Positions 17,691 through 26,073 of a DNA stretch of 64,000 nucleotides are shown here, in pieces. The position numbers were made by a program, and so were the translations under genes. Positions within the stretch are counted from its first letter, which is position 1; every line of letters starts with the position of its first letter. The stretch covers positions 62,001-126,000 of the forward strand of contig CAWGTB010000016.1 of the NCBI GenBank assembly GCA_963825405.1. The letters are read 5' to 3'. Source of the DNA: JACPNO01 sp963825405. Its GTDB lineage: Bacteria; Acidobacteriota; Terriglobia; Bryobacterales; Bryobacteraceae. The notes beneath the pieces are model-generated. The model was not told the DNA's origin. It saw nothing but the letters and a program-made list of their open reading frames with translations, and searched no databases.

Positions 17691-18185
17691 TCAGGGCAGG
17701 GTTTCTTTGGCGATTTTCTCTTTTTGCTCGGCGCGAAACTGGTGGAGCTTCGCCCGCAGCTCAGGCCGGTGATTGGCCAGGATCGCGATAGCCAGCAGCG
17801 CGGCGTTCTTAGCGCCGGGCGCGCCGATCGCCAATGTGCCAACAGGAATGCCGGCCGGCATTTGCACCGTCGAGAGCAGCGAATCCATGCCGTGCAGCGC
17901 CTTGCTTTCCATCGGGACGCCGAGCACAGGCAGCGTGGTGTAGGCAGCGGTCACACCGGCAAGATGCGCTGCGCCGCCTGCTCCCGCGATGATCACTTCG
18001 AGCCCACGGCCTTCGGCTTCGGCGGCAAACGCGCAAGCCAATTCCGGCGTGCGATGCGCGGACAACACCCGGTTCTCGTGCGCCACGCCAAACTGCGTGA
18101 GCGTCTCACTGGCCCCACGCATAGCTTCCCAATCGGACTTACTGCCCATGATGACAGCGACTAGAGGTTTGGATTCGTTCGACAT
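17691..18185 (-). CDS. purE: N5-carboxyaminoimidazole ribonucleotide mutase
   Basis: 164 residues, normal for class I PurE. The phosphate-binding loop VAVIMGSKSDWEAM, the catalytic SAHRTPE and the signature AGAGGAAHLAGVTAA with GVPMESKALHGMDSLLSTVQMP are all present. It converts N5-CAIR to CAIR in purine biosynthesis in the cytoplasm. No purK neighbour is visible. It lies 5 bp downstream of icd on the same strand and may be cotranscribed with it. Confidence 0.96.
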   Translation of the reverse strand: MSNESKPLVAVIMGSKSDWEAMRGASETLTQFGVAHENRVLSAHRTPELACAFAAEAEGRGLEVIIAGAGGAAHLAGVTAAYTTLPVLGVPMESKALHGMDSLLSTVQMPAGIPVGTLAIGAPGAKNAALLAIAILANHRPELRAKLHQFRAEQKEKIAKETLP

Positions 18186-18190
18186 GATCG

Positions 18191-19612
18191 TTATTGACTG
18201 TAGCCCGGCTGGCCGTCGAAGTTGCGCAGGTATTCGGTTTTGACGACTTCCAGACCCGCGCCGGCCATGCGGCCGAGCAGCGCAATAATTTGCTGCGGAG
18301 TCACGACGCCTCCGCTAAAACGACAGCGAAAACTGCCGGTGCAAAACGTCTCCGGCATACCATTGGGCCAAACTGTGACGCCGCGATCCGAAATCAAACC
18401 GAGCGTCAGGCCGTCGCCACTCAGCGTTTTGACGATATCGCCCAACTGATCGGGAGTGCGGTCGGATTCCAAATAAATATCGACGCCTACCAAATCCGTT
18501 TTTGCCGTGAGCTTCGCCGCCATCTTGCTGGCCTTGGCCGGCGCTGCTTTTGAGTAACTCGCGACTTTCAAAGTCTGCGGCTTCTGGCCGAGCCGCGCGA
18601 CCACGGCTTGCGCAAATTCCTTGGTCCCGACTTTCTGTTTGCTGACGCCCTCCGCGAAAATGTCGTAAGTGTGGACGCCGTCTTCGATGGTGCGCAGCCA
18701 GGCGTTGTGCACGCGCTCGGCAACTTCCGGTTGGTCGATGTGCACCAGCATCAGCACCGCGCCCAGCAGCAGTCCGGATGGATTTGCCAGATTCTGATTG
18801 GCGCGCCGCGGGGCCGAACCGTGAATGGCTTCGAACATCGCGCAGTGATCGCCGATATTGGCTGAACCGGCCAAACCCACTGACCCTGCAATCTGCGCGG
18901 CGACGTCGGAAAGAATATCGCCGTACAAATTCGGCATGACGATGACGTCGAATGCTTCGGGCGTGTCGGCCATTTTGGCGGCGCCGATATCGACGATCCA
19001 GTGCTCGTTGACGATGTCGGGATATTCAGCCGCGATTTCGTCAAAGACTTTGTGGAAGAGACCGTCGGTCATCTTCATGATGTTGTCTTTGGTGAAGCAA
19101 GTGACTTTCTTGCGGTTAGTGCGCCGCGCGTATTCGAAGGCGTAGCGAACAATCTTTTCGCAGCCTGGCCGCGAGATCAGCTTGAGGCACTCCATCACGT
19201 TGGCGCTCAGGCGGTACTCGATGCCGGCGTAGAGATCCTCTTCGTTCTCGCGAACGATGACGACGTCCATCTTGTGATGTTTGGTTTCGACGAACGGATG
19301 ATAGGCCACGCAGGGCCGCACGTTGGCGTAGAGGCCCAGAGTCTTGCGCGTGGTGACGTTCAGGCTCTTGAAACCGCCGCCCTGAGGCGTGGTGATGGGA
19401 GCCTTTAAGAAAACTTTGGTGCGGCGCAGGGATTCCCACGCGCTGGGCTCGATCCCGGTCGCGATGCCGCGCAGATAGACTTTTTCGCCGATCTCGATAG
19501 GCTCGAGCGCGATAGCCGCGCCGGCTGCCTCGAGAATCTGGATCGTGGCATTCATGATCTCGGGACCGATGCCGTCGCCGTACGCGACCGTGATAGGAGT
19601 TTTCGCTGGCAT
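18191..19612 (-). CDS. icd: Isocitrate dehydrogenase, Thermus-type with C-terminal extension
   Basis: 473 residues. The isocitrate/isopropylmalate dehydrogenase core covers about 1-335: ITVAYGDGIGPEIM, the substrate region SLNVTTRKTLGLYANVRP, VRENEEDLYAGIEYR, MPNLYGDILSDVAAQIAGSVGLAGSANIG and the cofactor site IHGSAPRRANQNLANPSGLL. An Ala/Lys-rich linker (SYSKAAPAKASKMAAKLTAK) joins a further C-terminal domain of about 95 residues (GVDIYLESDRTPDQLGDIVK and onward), as in the long Thermus enzyme. It catalyses oxidative decarboxylation of isocitrate in the TCA cycle. Cofactor preference (NAD or NADP) is not certain from sequence. Confidence 0.92.
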   Translation of the reverse strand: MPAKTPITVAYGDGIGPEIMNATIQILEAAGAAIALEPIEIGEKVYLRGIATGIEPSAWESLRRTKVFLKAPITTPQGGGFKSLNVTTRKTLGLYANVRPCVAYHPFVETKHHKMDVVIVRENEEDLYAGIEYRLSANVMECLKLISRPGCEKIVRYAFEYARRTNRKKVTCFTKDNIMKMTDGLFHKVFDEIAAEYPDIVNEHWIVDIGAAKMADTPEAFDVIVMPNLYGDILSDVAAQIAGSVGLAGSANIGDHCAMFEAIHGSAPRRANQNLANPSGLLLGAVLMLVHIDQPEVAERVHNAWLRTIEDGVHTYDIFAEGVSKQKVGTKEFAQAVVARLGQKPQTLKVASYSKAAPAKASKMAAKLTAKTDLVGVDIYLESDRTPDQLGDIVKTLSGDGLTLGLISDRGVTVWPNGMPETFCTGSFRCRFSGGVVTPQQIIALLGRMAGAGLEVVKTEYLRNFDGQPGYSQ

Positions 19613-19690
19613 AGAGGTGAATTTCTCACCTTAAAGAATAATCGCTGGCAAAGCAAGCCATATAGGATAATGAAAGTTCCCGGACACGCC

Positions 19691-20848
19691 ATGAAGATTT
19701 GTTACCTGGACGCCTTTTCGGGCATCAGTGGAGATATGTTGGTGGGCGCGCTGGCCGATGCCGGCGCGGACCAAACCGCATTGCTGCACGCGTTGAATCC
19801 CATTGCACAGGGCGCGGAGCTGTCTTTCGAAAAGGTGAAACGTTGCGGAATTGGCGCCACCAAGTTTCGCGTGGCTGCGCCGGCGAGCGACAAACACCGT
19901 CATCTTTCGGGAATTCTTAAGATTATCGACGGCGCGGTATTGCCGGATCGCGTAAAACAAAATGCGTCGGCTGTGTTCCGGCGGCTGGGCGAGGCGGAAG
20001 CGCGCGTGCACCAGATGCCCATCGAGAAAGTGCATTTTCACGAAGTGGGCGCGGTGGATTCGATCGTCGATATTGTGGGCGCGTGCCTGGGTTTCGAACT
20101 GCTGGGCGTGGATGAGATTGTCTGCTCGCCACTGAACGTGGGCAGCGGGACCGTCAAAAGCGAACACGGCATCCTGCCGGTACCGGCACCGGCAACTGCG
20201 GGACTACTCGAAGGCAAGCCGGTTTACGCCCGCGGACCCGCTGTCGAACTGACCACGCCGACTGGCGCCGCGGTGGCCGTCACCCTGGCGAAAGATTTCG
20301 GCGTGCTGCCCGCGATGCGTATCGCACGCACGGGCTACGGTGCGGGCGATCACGAGTTCGCCGAACAGGCCAACGTGCTGCGCGTGCTGCTGGGCGAAAC
20401 GACAGGCGCGCAGGAAGCAACTACGGTCGCGGTGATCGAAGCCAATATCGACGATGCCAATCCGCAGGTGCTGGGATACGCGGTCGAGCGACTGCTGGAA
20501 GCCGGAGCGCTGGACGCCACTCTGCAAGCGCTCTCGATGAAGAAAGGCAGGCCGGGCATGCTGCTGCGCGTGATCGCGCGTCCTGAGAACCGCGAAGCGC
20601 TGGCAGCAATCGTATTTGCGGAAACCCCTACCCTTGGCCTGCGCATTTATTCGGCCGAGCGGCGCGTGGAAGCCCGGAGCTGGGTCGAAGTCGAAACGCA
20701 GCACGGCAAAGTGCGCGTGAAAGTGTCGGGCAGCGGATCGTTCGCGCCCGAATACGAAGACTGCCGCCAACTGGCGATCGCGACCGGCGTTCCGCTCAAA
20801 CAAATTCTGGCGGAAGCGGGCCACGCCTACATGAAAAATTCGAAATGA
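19691..20848 (+). CDS. larC: Nickel-pincer cofactor nickel-insertion protein LarC
   Basis: About 385 residues from ATG 19691; an upstream in-frame ATG at 19670 would add seven residues. The start MKICYLDAFSGISGDMLVGALADAG and HEVGAVDSIVDIVGACLGFELLG, ELTTPTGAAVAV, VIEANIDDANPQVLGYAVERLLEAGALDA and MKKGRPGMLLRVIA are diagnostic of the LarC family. LarC inserts nickel into the pyridinium bisthiocarboxylate cofactor of lactate racemase-type enzymes. LarB, LarE and LarA are not in this window. Stop and metG start overlap (ATGA). Confidence 0.93.
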   Translation: MKICYLDAFSGISGDMLVGALADAGADQTALLHALNPIAQGAELSFEKVKRCGIGATKFRVAAPASDKHRHLSGILKIIDGAVLPDRVKQNASAVFRRLGEAEARVHQMPIEKVHFHEVGAVDSIVDIVGACLGFELLGVDEIVCSPLNVGSGTVKSEHGILPVPAPATAGLLEGKPVYARGPAVELTTPTGAAVAVTLAKDFGVLPAMRIARTGYGAGDHEFAEQANVLRVLLGETTGAQEATTVAVIEANIDDANPQVLGYAVERLLEAGALDATLQALSMKKGRPGMLLRVIARPENREALAAIVFAETPTLGLRIYSAERRVEARSWVEVETQHGKVRVKVSGSGSFAPEYEDCRQLAIATGVPLKQILAEAGHAYMKNSK

Positions 20849-22752
20849 AATACTACCTCACAACTCCCATTTACTATGTGAACGCCGCGCCGCACATCGG
20901 GCACACGTACACCACCATTGCGGCCGATGCCATCAAGCGCTTCAAGCGCATGCAGGGGTTCGACGTTACGCTGACCACCGGCACCGACGAGCATGGCCAG
21001 AAAGTGGAGCGCGCTGCCAAGGCCGCCAGCAAGGCTCCGGAAGAATTTGTGGCGGGTGTCGCTGCCGAGTTCAAAAAGCAGTGGGACGCCTTCGGCTTGC
21101 AGTACGACCATTTCATCCGCACCTCCGATCCTGAGCATCACAAGACCGTGCAGTGGCTGTTCGAGCGCTGCCGCGCCAACGGATTTATCTACAAGGGAAA
21201 TTACACGGGGCAGTATTGCTCGTATGACGAACTTTATGTGAACGAGGCAAATCCAGGCGATCCGTGTCCAGAGTGCGGCCGGCCTACGGAGACGGTCACC
21301 GAAGAGAATTATTTTTTTAAGCTCTCGGTTTTTCAGAACAAGCTACTGGAGCTCTACGACAAGCAGCGCGATTTTATTCTGCCGGAAAGCAAACGCAATG
21401 AAGTGATTTCGTTTGTCAAACAAGGGCTGGTGGATCTCTCGATCACTCGGACCACCATCAAGTGGGGCATTCCCGCGCCGGTCGAGGGGCATCATGTTTT
21501 CTACGTGTGGTTCGATGCGCTGATCGCTTACATGAGCGCGGTAAAAGGCACCGACCTGTGGCCCGCCGATCTGCATCTCATTGGCAAAGAGATCATGCGT
21601 TTTCACGCGATTTTCTGGCCGGCATTCCTAATGGCAGCCGATTTGCCGCTACCCAAACGCATCTTCGCACACGGCTGGCTGCTGTTTGAGAACGACAAGA
21701 TGAGTAAGTCGCGCGGCAATATCGTGCGCGCCGAACCCATCCGGCAAGTGATGGGCGCCGACGCACTGCGTTATTTTCTGCTGCGCGAAATCGTGTTCGG
21801 CCAAGATGGCAGCTTCAGCTACGACGCGCTGATTGGACGCTACAACTCGGATCTGGCGAACGGGCTGGGCAATTTGTCGAGCCGGACGCTGGCGATGATT
21901 AATCAATACCGCGAAGGCACGGTGCCTGCTGGCTCGGCTGGTGACATGGCGACTGTCGCTGCGGAAACCATTCAGGTTGTGTCCGCTGCTTTCGAAGCCT
22001 TCGAATTTTCCAAAGGCCTCGAAGCCGTATGGGCACTGCTTTCCGTGGTCGACAAGTTCATCGTGGAAAAAGCGCCGTGGAAGCAGGCGAAGGAACCGGA
22101 CGGCGCCGCCCTCGACGCAACGCTGTATACCGCCGCGGAAGCGCTGCGCATTGCAACCGTGTTGCTCGCGCCAATCCTTCCCGAATCCTGCGCTAAGATT
22201 TGGGCGCAGCTGGGCATGCCGGACCCGCTCGAATCCATTCGACTCGATTCGCTCAGATGGGGCCAATTGCAGGCTGGTCAAAAAGTCGGCAAGACGTCGC
22301 CTGTTTTTCCGCGCATCGAAGCCAAGCCTGCCATCGAGGCCATGCGCGCTTTGGAGGAAAAAGTTTCGGCCGAACAAGCCGTGATTCTGGGTAGGCCCGC
22401 AGCTGCGGCACCCGCGCAGGACAACAAGATCGCCATCGAAGACTTCACCAAAGTCGAAATGCGCGTCGGCAAAGTGCTCTCGGCCGAGCGCGTCAAAGGT
22501 GCCGACAAGCTGCTGCACATGCAAGTGGATATCGCAGAAGCTGAACCGCGCTCCATCGTGGCCGGCATTGCCGACGCCTACACGCCGGAAGAATTGATCG
22601 GGCGCAAAGTGGTGATCGTGGCCAACCTGCAGCCGCGCAAGCTGCGCGGGTTGACGTCGAACGGGATGATCGTGGCGGCGTCGCGCGAGGGCGACAAGCC
22701 GGTGTTGGCAAGCTTCCTCGAAGACGTGCCGATCGGGGCGCGCCTGAAGTGA
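20845..22752 (+). CDS. metG: Methionyl-tRNA synthetase with C-terminal tRNA-binding domain
   Basis: 635 residues. HIGH-type signature in YYVNAAPHIGHTYTTIAADA, the short zinc knuckle CPECGRPTE, the WGIPAPVEGHHVFYVWFDAL catalytic segment, and KMSKS (NDKMSKSRGNIVRAEP). A flexible Ala/Pro linker leads to a C-terminal EMAPII/Trbp111 fold (EDFTKVEMRVGKVLSAERVK to LTSNGMIVAAS) that binds tRNA and dimerises the enzyme. Essential cytoplasmic enzyme. It overlaps larC by 4 bp and the TatD gene by 4 bp, so the three are translated as a coupled unit. Confidence 0.97.
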   Translation: MKYYLTTPIYYVNAAPHIGHTYTTIAADAIKRFKRMQGFDVTLTTGTDEHGQKVERAAKAASKAPEEFVAGVAAEFKKQWDAFGLQYDHFIRTSDPEHHKTVQWLFERCRANGFIYKGNYTGQYCSYDELYVNEANPGDPCPECGRPTETVTEENYFFKLSVFQNKLLELYDKQRDFILPESKRNEVISFVKQGLVDLSITRTTIKWGIPAPVEGHHVFYVWFDALIAYMSAVKGTDLWPADLHLIGKEIMRFHAIFWPAFLMAADLPLPKRIFAHGWLLFENDKMSKSRGNIVRAEPIRQVMGADALRYFLLREIVFGQDGSFSYDALIGRYNSDLANGLGNLSSRTLAMINQYREGTVPAGSAGDMATVAAETIQVVSAAFEAFEFSKGLEAVWALLSVVDKFIVEKAPWKQAKEPDGAALDATLYTAAEALRIATVLLAPILPESCAKIWAQLGMPDPLESIRLDSLRWGQLQAGQKVGKTSPVFPRIEAKPAIEAMRALEEKVSAEQAVILGRPAAAAPAQDNKIAIEDFTKVEMRVGKVLSAERVKGADKLLHMQVDIAEAEPRSIVAGIADAYTPEELIGRKVVIVANLQPRKLRGLTSNGMIVAASREGDKPVLASFLEDVPIGARLK

Positions 22753-23538
22753 ACCTGATCGATTCCCACTGCCATCTGGACGGCGAGCCGTTCGACGCGG
22801 ATCGTGACGCCGTGATCGAGCGGGCGCGCGCCGCCGGGGTGTCCCGCATGCTGGCCATCGGCACAGGCGGCGGTCCGCCCGATCTCGAAGCCGGAATTCG
22901 CCTGGCGGAAAAATATCCGTTCATTTACGCCACGGTGGGCGTGCATCCGCACGAGGCGGCCAAAGCCACACCGGAGATTTTGACGCGATTGCGCCCTTTG
23001 GCCGAGCACGCGAAAGTGGTCGCGGTCGGCGAGATCGGCCTGGATTATCATTACGATTTTTCACCGCGCGATGTTCAGCGCTGCGTGTTCATCGAGCAAC
23101 TCAAGGTCGCCGCGGAAGCCGGAAAACCCATCGTGATCCACACGCGCGAAGCCTGGGACGATACGCTGCAAATTCTCGCGGACCATGCGCTCGCCAACGG
23201 CGGCATTATGCATTGCTTCACCGCTGGACGCGCCGAAGCCGCGCAGGCACTCGCACTCGGCTTTCATCTGAGCTTCGGCGGCGTGATCACCTTCCCCAAA
23301 GCGCAGTCCGTGCGCGAGGCCGCGGCCCTGGTTCCAGAAAACCGCCTGTTGATCGAGACCGACTGCGCCGTACTTAGCGCCTGTTCCGCATCGCGGCAAA
23401 CGCAACGAGCCGGCATTCATCGTCGAAACCGTGCGCAAGCTGGCAGAGGTGCGCGGAACCACCGCGGAGGCCATCGCCGAAGCCACCACGCGCAATTTCG
23501 AAACGCTTTGTTTGCGCGGCTTAGGCGCAAATGAGTAA
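22749..23538 (+). CDS. TatD-family metal-dependent DNase (one frameshift)
   Basis: Start MNLIDSHCHLDGEPFDADRD has the HxH metal site; VGVHPHEAAKATPEI, VGEIGLDYHYDFSPRDVQ, KPIVIHTREAWDDTL, GGIMHCFTAGRAEA and LIETDC complete the TatD set. An extra base at about 23368 breaks the frame right after ETDC; one base later the family continues as PYLAPVPHRGKRNEPAFIV to the stop at 23536-23538. Corrected length about 262 residues. The enzyme is a 3'-5' nuclease acting in DNA repair or RNA trimming. Coupled to metG, an arrangement common in bacteria. Confidence 0.93.
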
Positions 23539-23553
23539 ACTGGTGGGACTCTG

Positions 23554-24556
23554 ATGGGACTCGGGAAGTTGGGCCAGGCTCTCAGCGCCAGAGAGATCTT
23601 CGAACTTGTGAAGAGCGATCTGGAGCGCGTCGAAAAAGAGATCAGCCTGGAATCCGTAGCGTCGGTGGACGCGATCACCGCGATCGGCCAGTACCTGCAA
23701 GAGGCCGGCGGTAAGCGCCTGCGCCCTTCCCTGCTCCTGCTCTCTGCGAAATTAATTGGCGGTGGCGGCGAGAGCGCCGTGCGTTTGGGTGCGGTGGTGG
23801 AACTGATTCATGCTGCAACGCTGGTGCACGACGACGTAATCGACGCCGCCGAAACGCGCCGAGGCCGGCCCTCGGCTAACGTCCAATGGGGCAACCATAC
23901 CTGCGTGCTGGCGGGCGACTGGCTCTACATGCAGGCGTTTCAGATCGCGCTGCGCGAGCGCAATTTTCATATGCTCGATCTGCTGATCGGCCTCACGCAG
24001 ATGATGGTGGAGGGCGAGCTGTTGCAGCTCGAGCGCATTGGCCGCATCGATATCAGCGAAGCCGATTGCATGGAGCTGGTGGACCGCAAGACGGCGTGCC
24101 TGTTTTCCGTTTGCGCCAAGCTGGGCGCGATTACGGCAGGCGCCGATTCCCGCACGGAAGAAAAGCTGGGCGACTTCGCCTGGAACCTCGGCATGGCGTT
24201 TCAACTGGTGGACGACATGCTGGACTTCACCGCGCGCGAAAAGACTCTCGGTAAGCCCGTCGGCGGAGATTTGCGCGAGGGCAAGGTCACGCTGCCACTG
24301 GTGTATGCGTTGGAGCGAGCAAGCTACGACGGAACGCAATCTGGTAGAGCGCGTCTTGCAGGACCGGCACTATGACAACGTCGGCCTGCGCGAGATCGTG
24401 GCGCTGATCGAAAAATACGGCGGCATTGAGCGCGTCAAGGCGCGTGCGCAGTCGTTCACTGATAAAGCGCGACGGCTGATTGGCGAGTTTCCCGAATCGC
24501 CGTACCAGCGGGCGTTGTACGCGGTTACTGAGTTGATTACCGAGCGGGATCATTAA
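23554..24556 (+). CDS. All-trans polyprenyl diphosphate synthase (one frameshift)
   Basis: Both aspartate-rich motifs are seen: LVHDDVIDAAETRRGRPSAN (first, DDxxD) and FQLVDDMLDFTAREKTLGKP (second). GGKRLRPSLLLLSAKL binds the diphosphate. An extra base at about 24322 breaks the frame after VTLPLVYALERA; the other frame then gives TERNLVERVLQDRHYDNVGL to the normal C-terminus ELITERDH. Corrected length about 333 residues, the size of enzymes making the octa- to decaprenyl chains of quinones. It lies 15 bp after the TatD gene. Confidence 0.92.
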
Positions 24557-24581
24557 CGAGAACGCAGGTCGCCTTCTGTTC

Positions 24582-25906
24582 CTAAATAGGAAATTCTTCA
24601 CGCACCAGCGCTAGCGCCTCTTCCTTCGTCGCCACCCGGTGTTCGAGCTGCGCGTCTTCCGCAGCCGCAAGCATGCGCGCAAATGCCGGGCCCGGACAGT
24701 AACCGGCGGCGATCAGATCGTCACCGGTTAGCAGCAGCACAGGCTTCAACTGCTCCACTGGCAGCTCTTCGAACTTGCTCTTCATGAATTCGTACGTTTC
24801 CAAATTACGATGGCTGGATAGGCAATCCAGGCGATGGAGCTCCAGGTGTTCGGCGAATCGATCCAGGCGCAGGAAGCGTTTCAGCGTACTCTCGCGCATG
24901 CGTGGCACATCCTTGAATCGCAGATGATTGGCGATTAGCGCTTCCACCTGGCTGATCTCGTCGCTCGAAAAACGCAGCCGCTTCAGGATGACATCCGCCA
25001 TACGGACGCCTTCCTCGACGTGGCCGTCGAAGCGAATGCGTTCGGCAATGCGAAAGGTCGGCGGCTTGCCCACATCGTGCAGCAACACGCCAAGCGCCAG
25101 TGTGAGCGACGGCGCACGGAGCCCATCCAGCATCATTAAAGTGTGGATCCAGACGTCGCCTTCGGGGTGAAACTCGGGCGGCTGCTCGACGCCCTTCATC
25201 GCTGCAATTTCAGGCAGGATGTCAGCCAGCAATCCCGTCTCGTCCAGCAGCTCGAAGCCACGCCGGGCAGCACCTTCGGTCAGAATGAATGCGAGTTCAT
25301 CGCGGATCCGCTCAGCGGAAACCTTCGTGATCGAAGCATGGTGCTGCACGATCGCCGCCATAGTTGCCGGCTCGATGCGGAAGCCCAGCCGCGCGGCGAA
25401 ACGTACGGCGCGCAACATCCGCAGATGGTCCTCCGCGAAGCGCTCTTCCGGAACTCCCGACCGCACGATATCAGGCCGTCGCGCAGGTCCTGGCGGCCGC
25501 CAGTGAAATCCAAAATCTCTCCGCTCTCCGGATCCTGAAACAGCGCATTCACTGTAAAATCGCGCCGCAGGGCATCCTGGCGCGGATCGGTTTCGAAGCG
25601 CACCTCGCCGGGATGGCGGCCGTCGACATACGCGAAGTCGCTGCGGAACGTGGCCACTTCCACTTGCGCGCCGTCTTCGTCCACCAGGACCACGCCGAAG
25701 GCGGCGCCCACCTGGTGAGCGCGCGGATAAATTTTCGGAATCTGTTCGGGCCGGGCGTCGGTGGAGACATCGTAATCGGCCGGCTCGCGGCCAAGCAGCA
25801 GATCACGCACGCAACCGCCCACCAAGTAGGCCTGGAAGCCACCCAACTTTAGCGTAACCGTAATTTGGCGGGCGAGCGCGGCCGGGTCCATAGAGCTATG
25901 TCCCAT
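24582..25906 (-). CDS. cca: CCA tRNA nucleotidyltransferase (two frameshifts)
   Basis: The N-terminal half has LGGFQAYLVGGCVRDLLLGR and the catalytic DYDVSTDA. It continues to FTGGRQDLRDGLI and then breaks. Removing one base at about 25468 and one at about 25455 restores the family's hallmark RAVGVPEERFAEDHLRMLRAVRFAARLGF. An HD-like C-terminal part follows (LLHDVGKPPTFRIAERIRFDGH, then EALIANHLRFKDVPRM). Corrected length is about 440 residues. The enzyme adds or repairs the 3' CCA of tRNA. It is the only minus-strand gene with two close insertions, which shows the damage is not tied to one strand. Divergent from the riboswitch-controlled gene. Confidence 0.92.
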
Positions 25907-25912
25907 GCTAAT

Positions 25913-26030
25913 ATGAAGGCGCCGAACTCAGCCCTGAGGCGGGGGATCCAAGTTTTAGGGGCGCAGTCTGATTTTTGGACGGGGTACTTTCAAGCCCTAG
26001 CCCGACAGCTAACCTCGCAGGCGCATTTGA
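25913..26030 (+). ncRNA. c-di-AMP (ydaO-type) riboswitch aptamer
   Basis: Conserved blocks of the class are visible in order: CGCCGAACTC near 25918, GGGGGATCCA (25941-25950), AGGGGCGCAGTC just downstream, and CCCGACAGCTAACCTCGCAG (26001-26020) followed by GCG. CGCC at the left edge can pair with GGCG at 26020-26023 to close the outer stem. The class binds cyclic di-AMP and usually controls potassium transport and wall genes. The gene downstream is a KimA-like transporter, which agrees. Assignment is by recalled consensus, not by a covariance search. Confidence 0.85.
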
Positions 26031-26035
26031 AGCTC

Positions 26036-26067
26036 GACTCCAGGGAATCGGGAGAAGAGAAGGAGTC
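26036..26067 (+). promoter_or_regulatory. Shine-Dalgarno-sequestering hairpin of the riboswitch
   Basis: GACTCC (26036-26041), just after the aptamer, is an exact complement of GGAGTC (26062-26067). The latter contains most of the ribosome site AAGGAG (26060-26065) of the GTG start at 26074. Formation of this helix would block translation, so the expression platform looks translational; no T-run terminator is seen. Whether ligand favours or disfavours the helix is not visible, but known members are off-switches. Confidence 0.6.
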
Positions 26068-26073
26068 TTTCCA

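Noticed and set aside
25975..26073. Upstream TTG extension of the KimA-like protein
   Set aside because: It would translate the riboswitch aptamer; the GTG at 26074 has a proper ribosome site.
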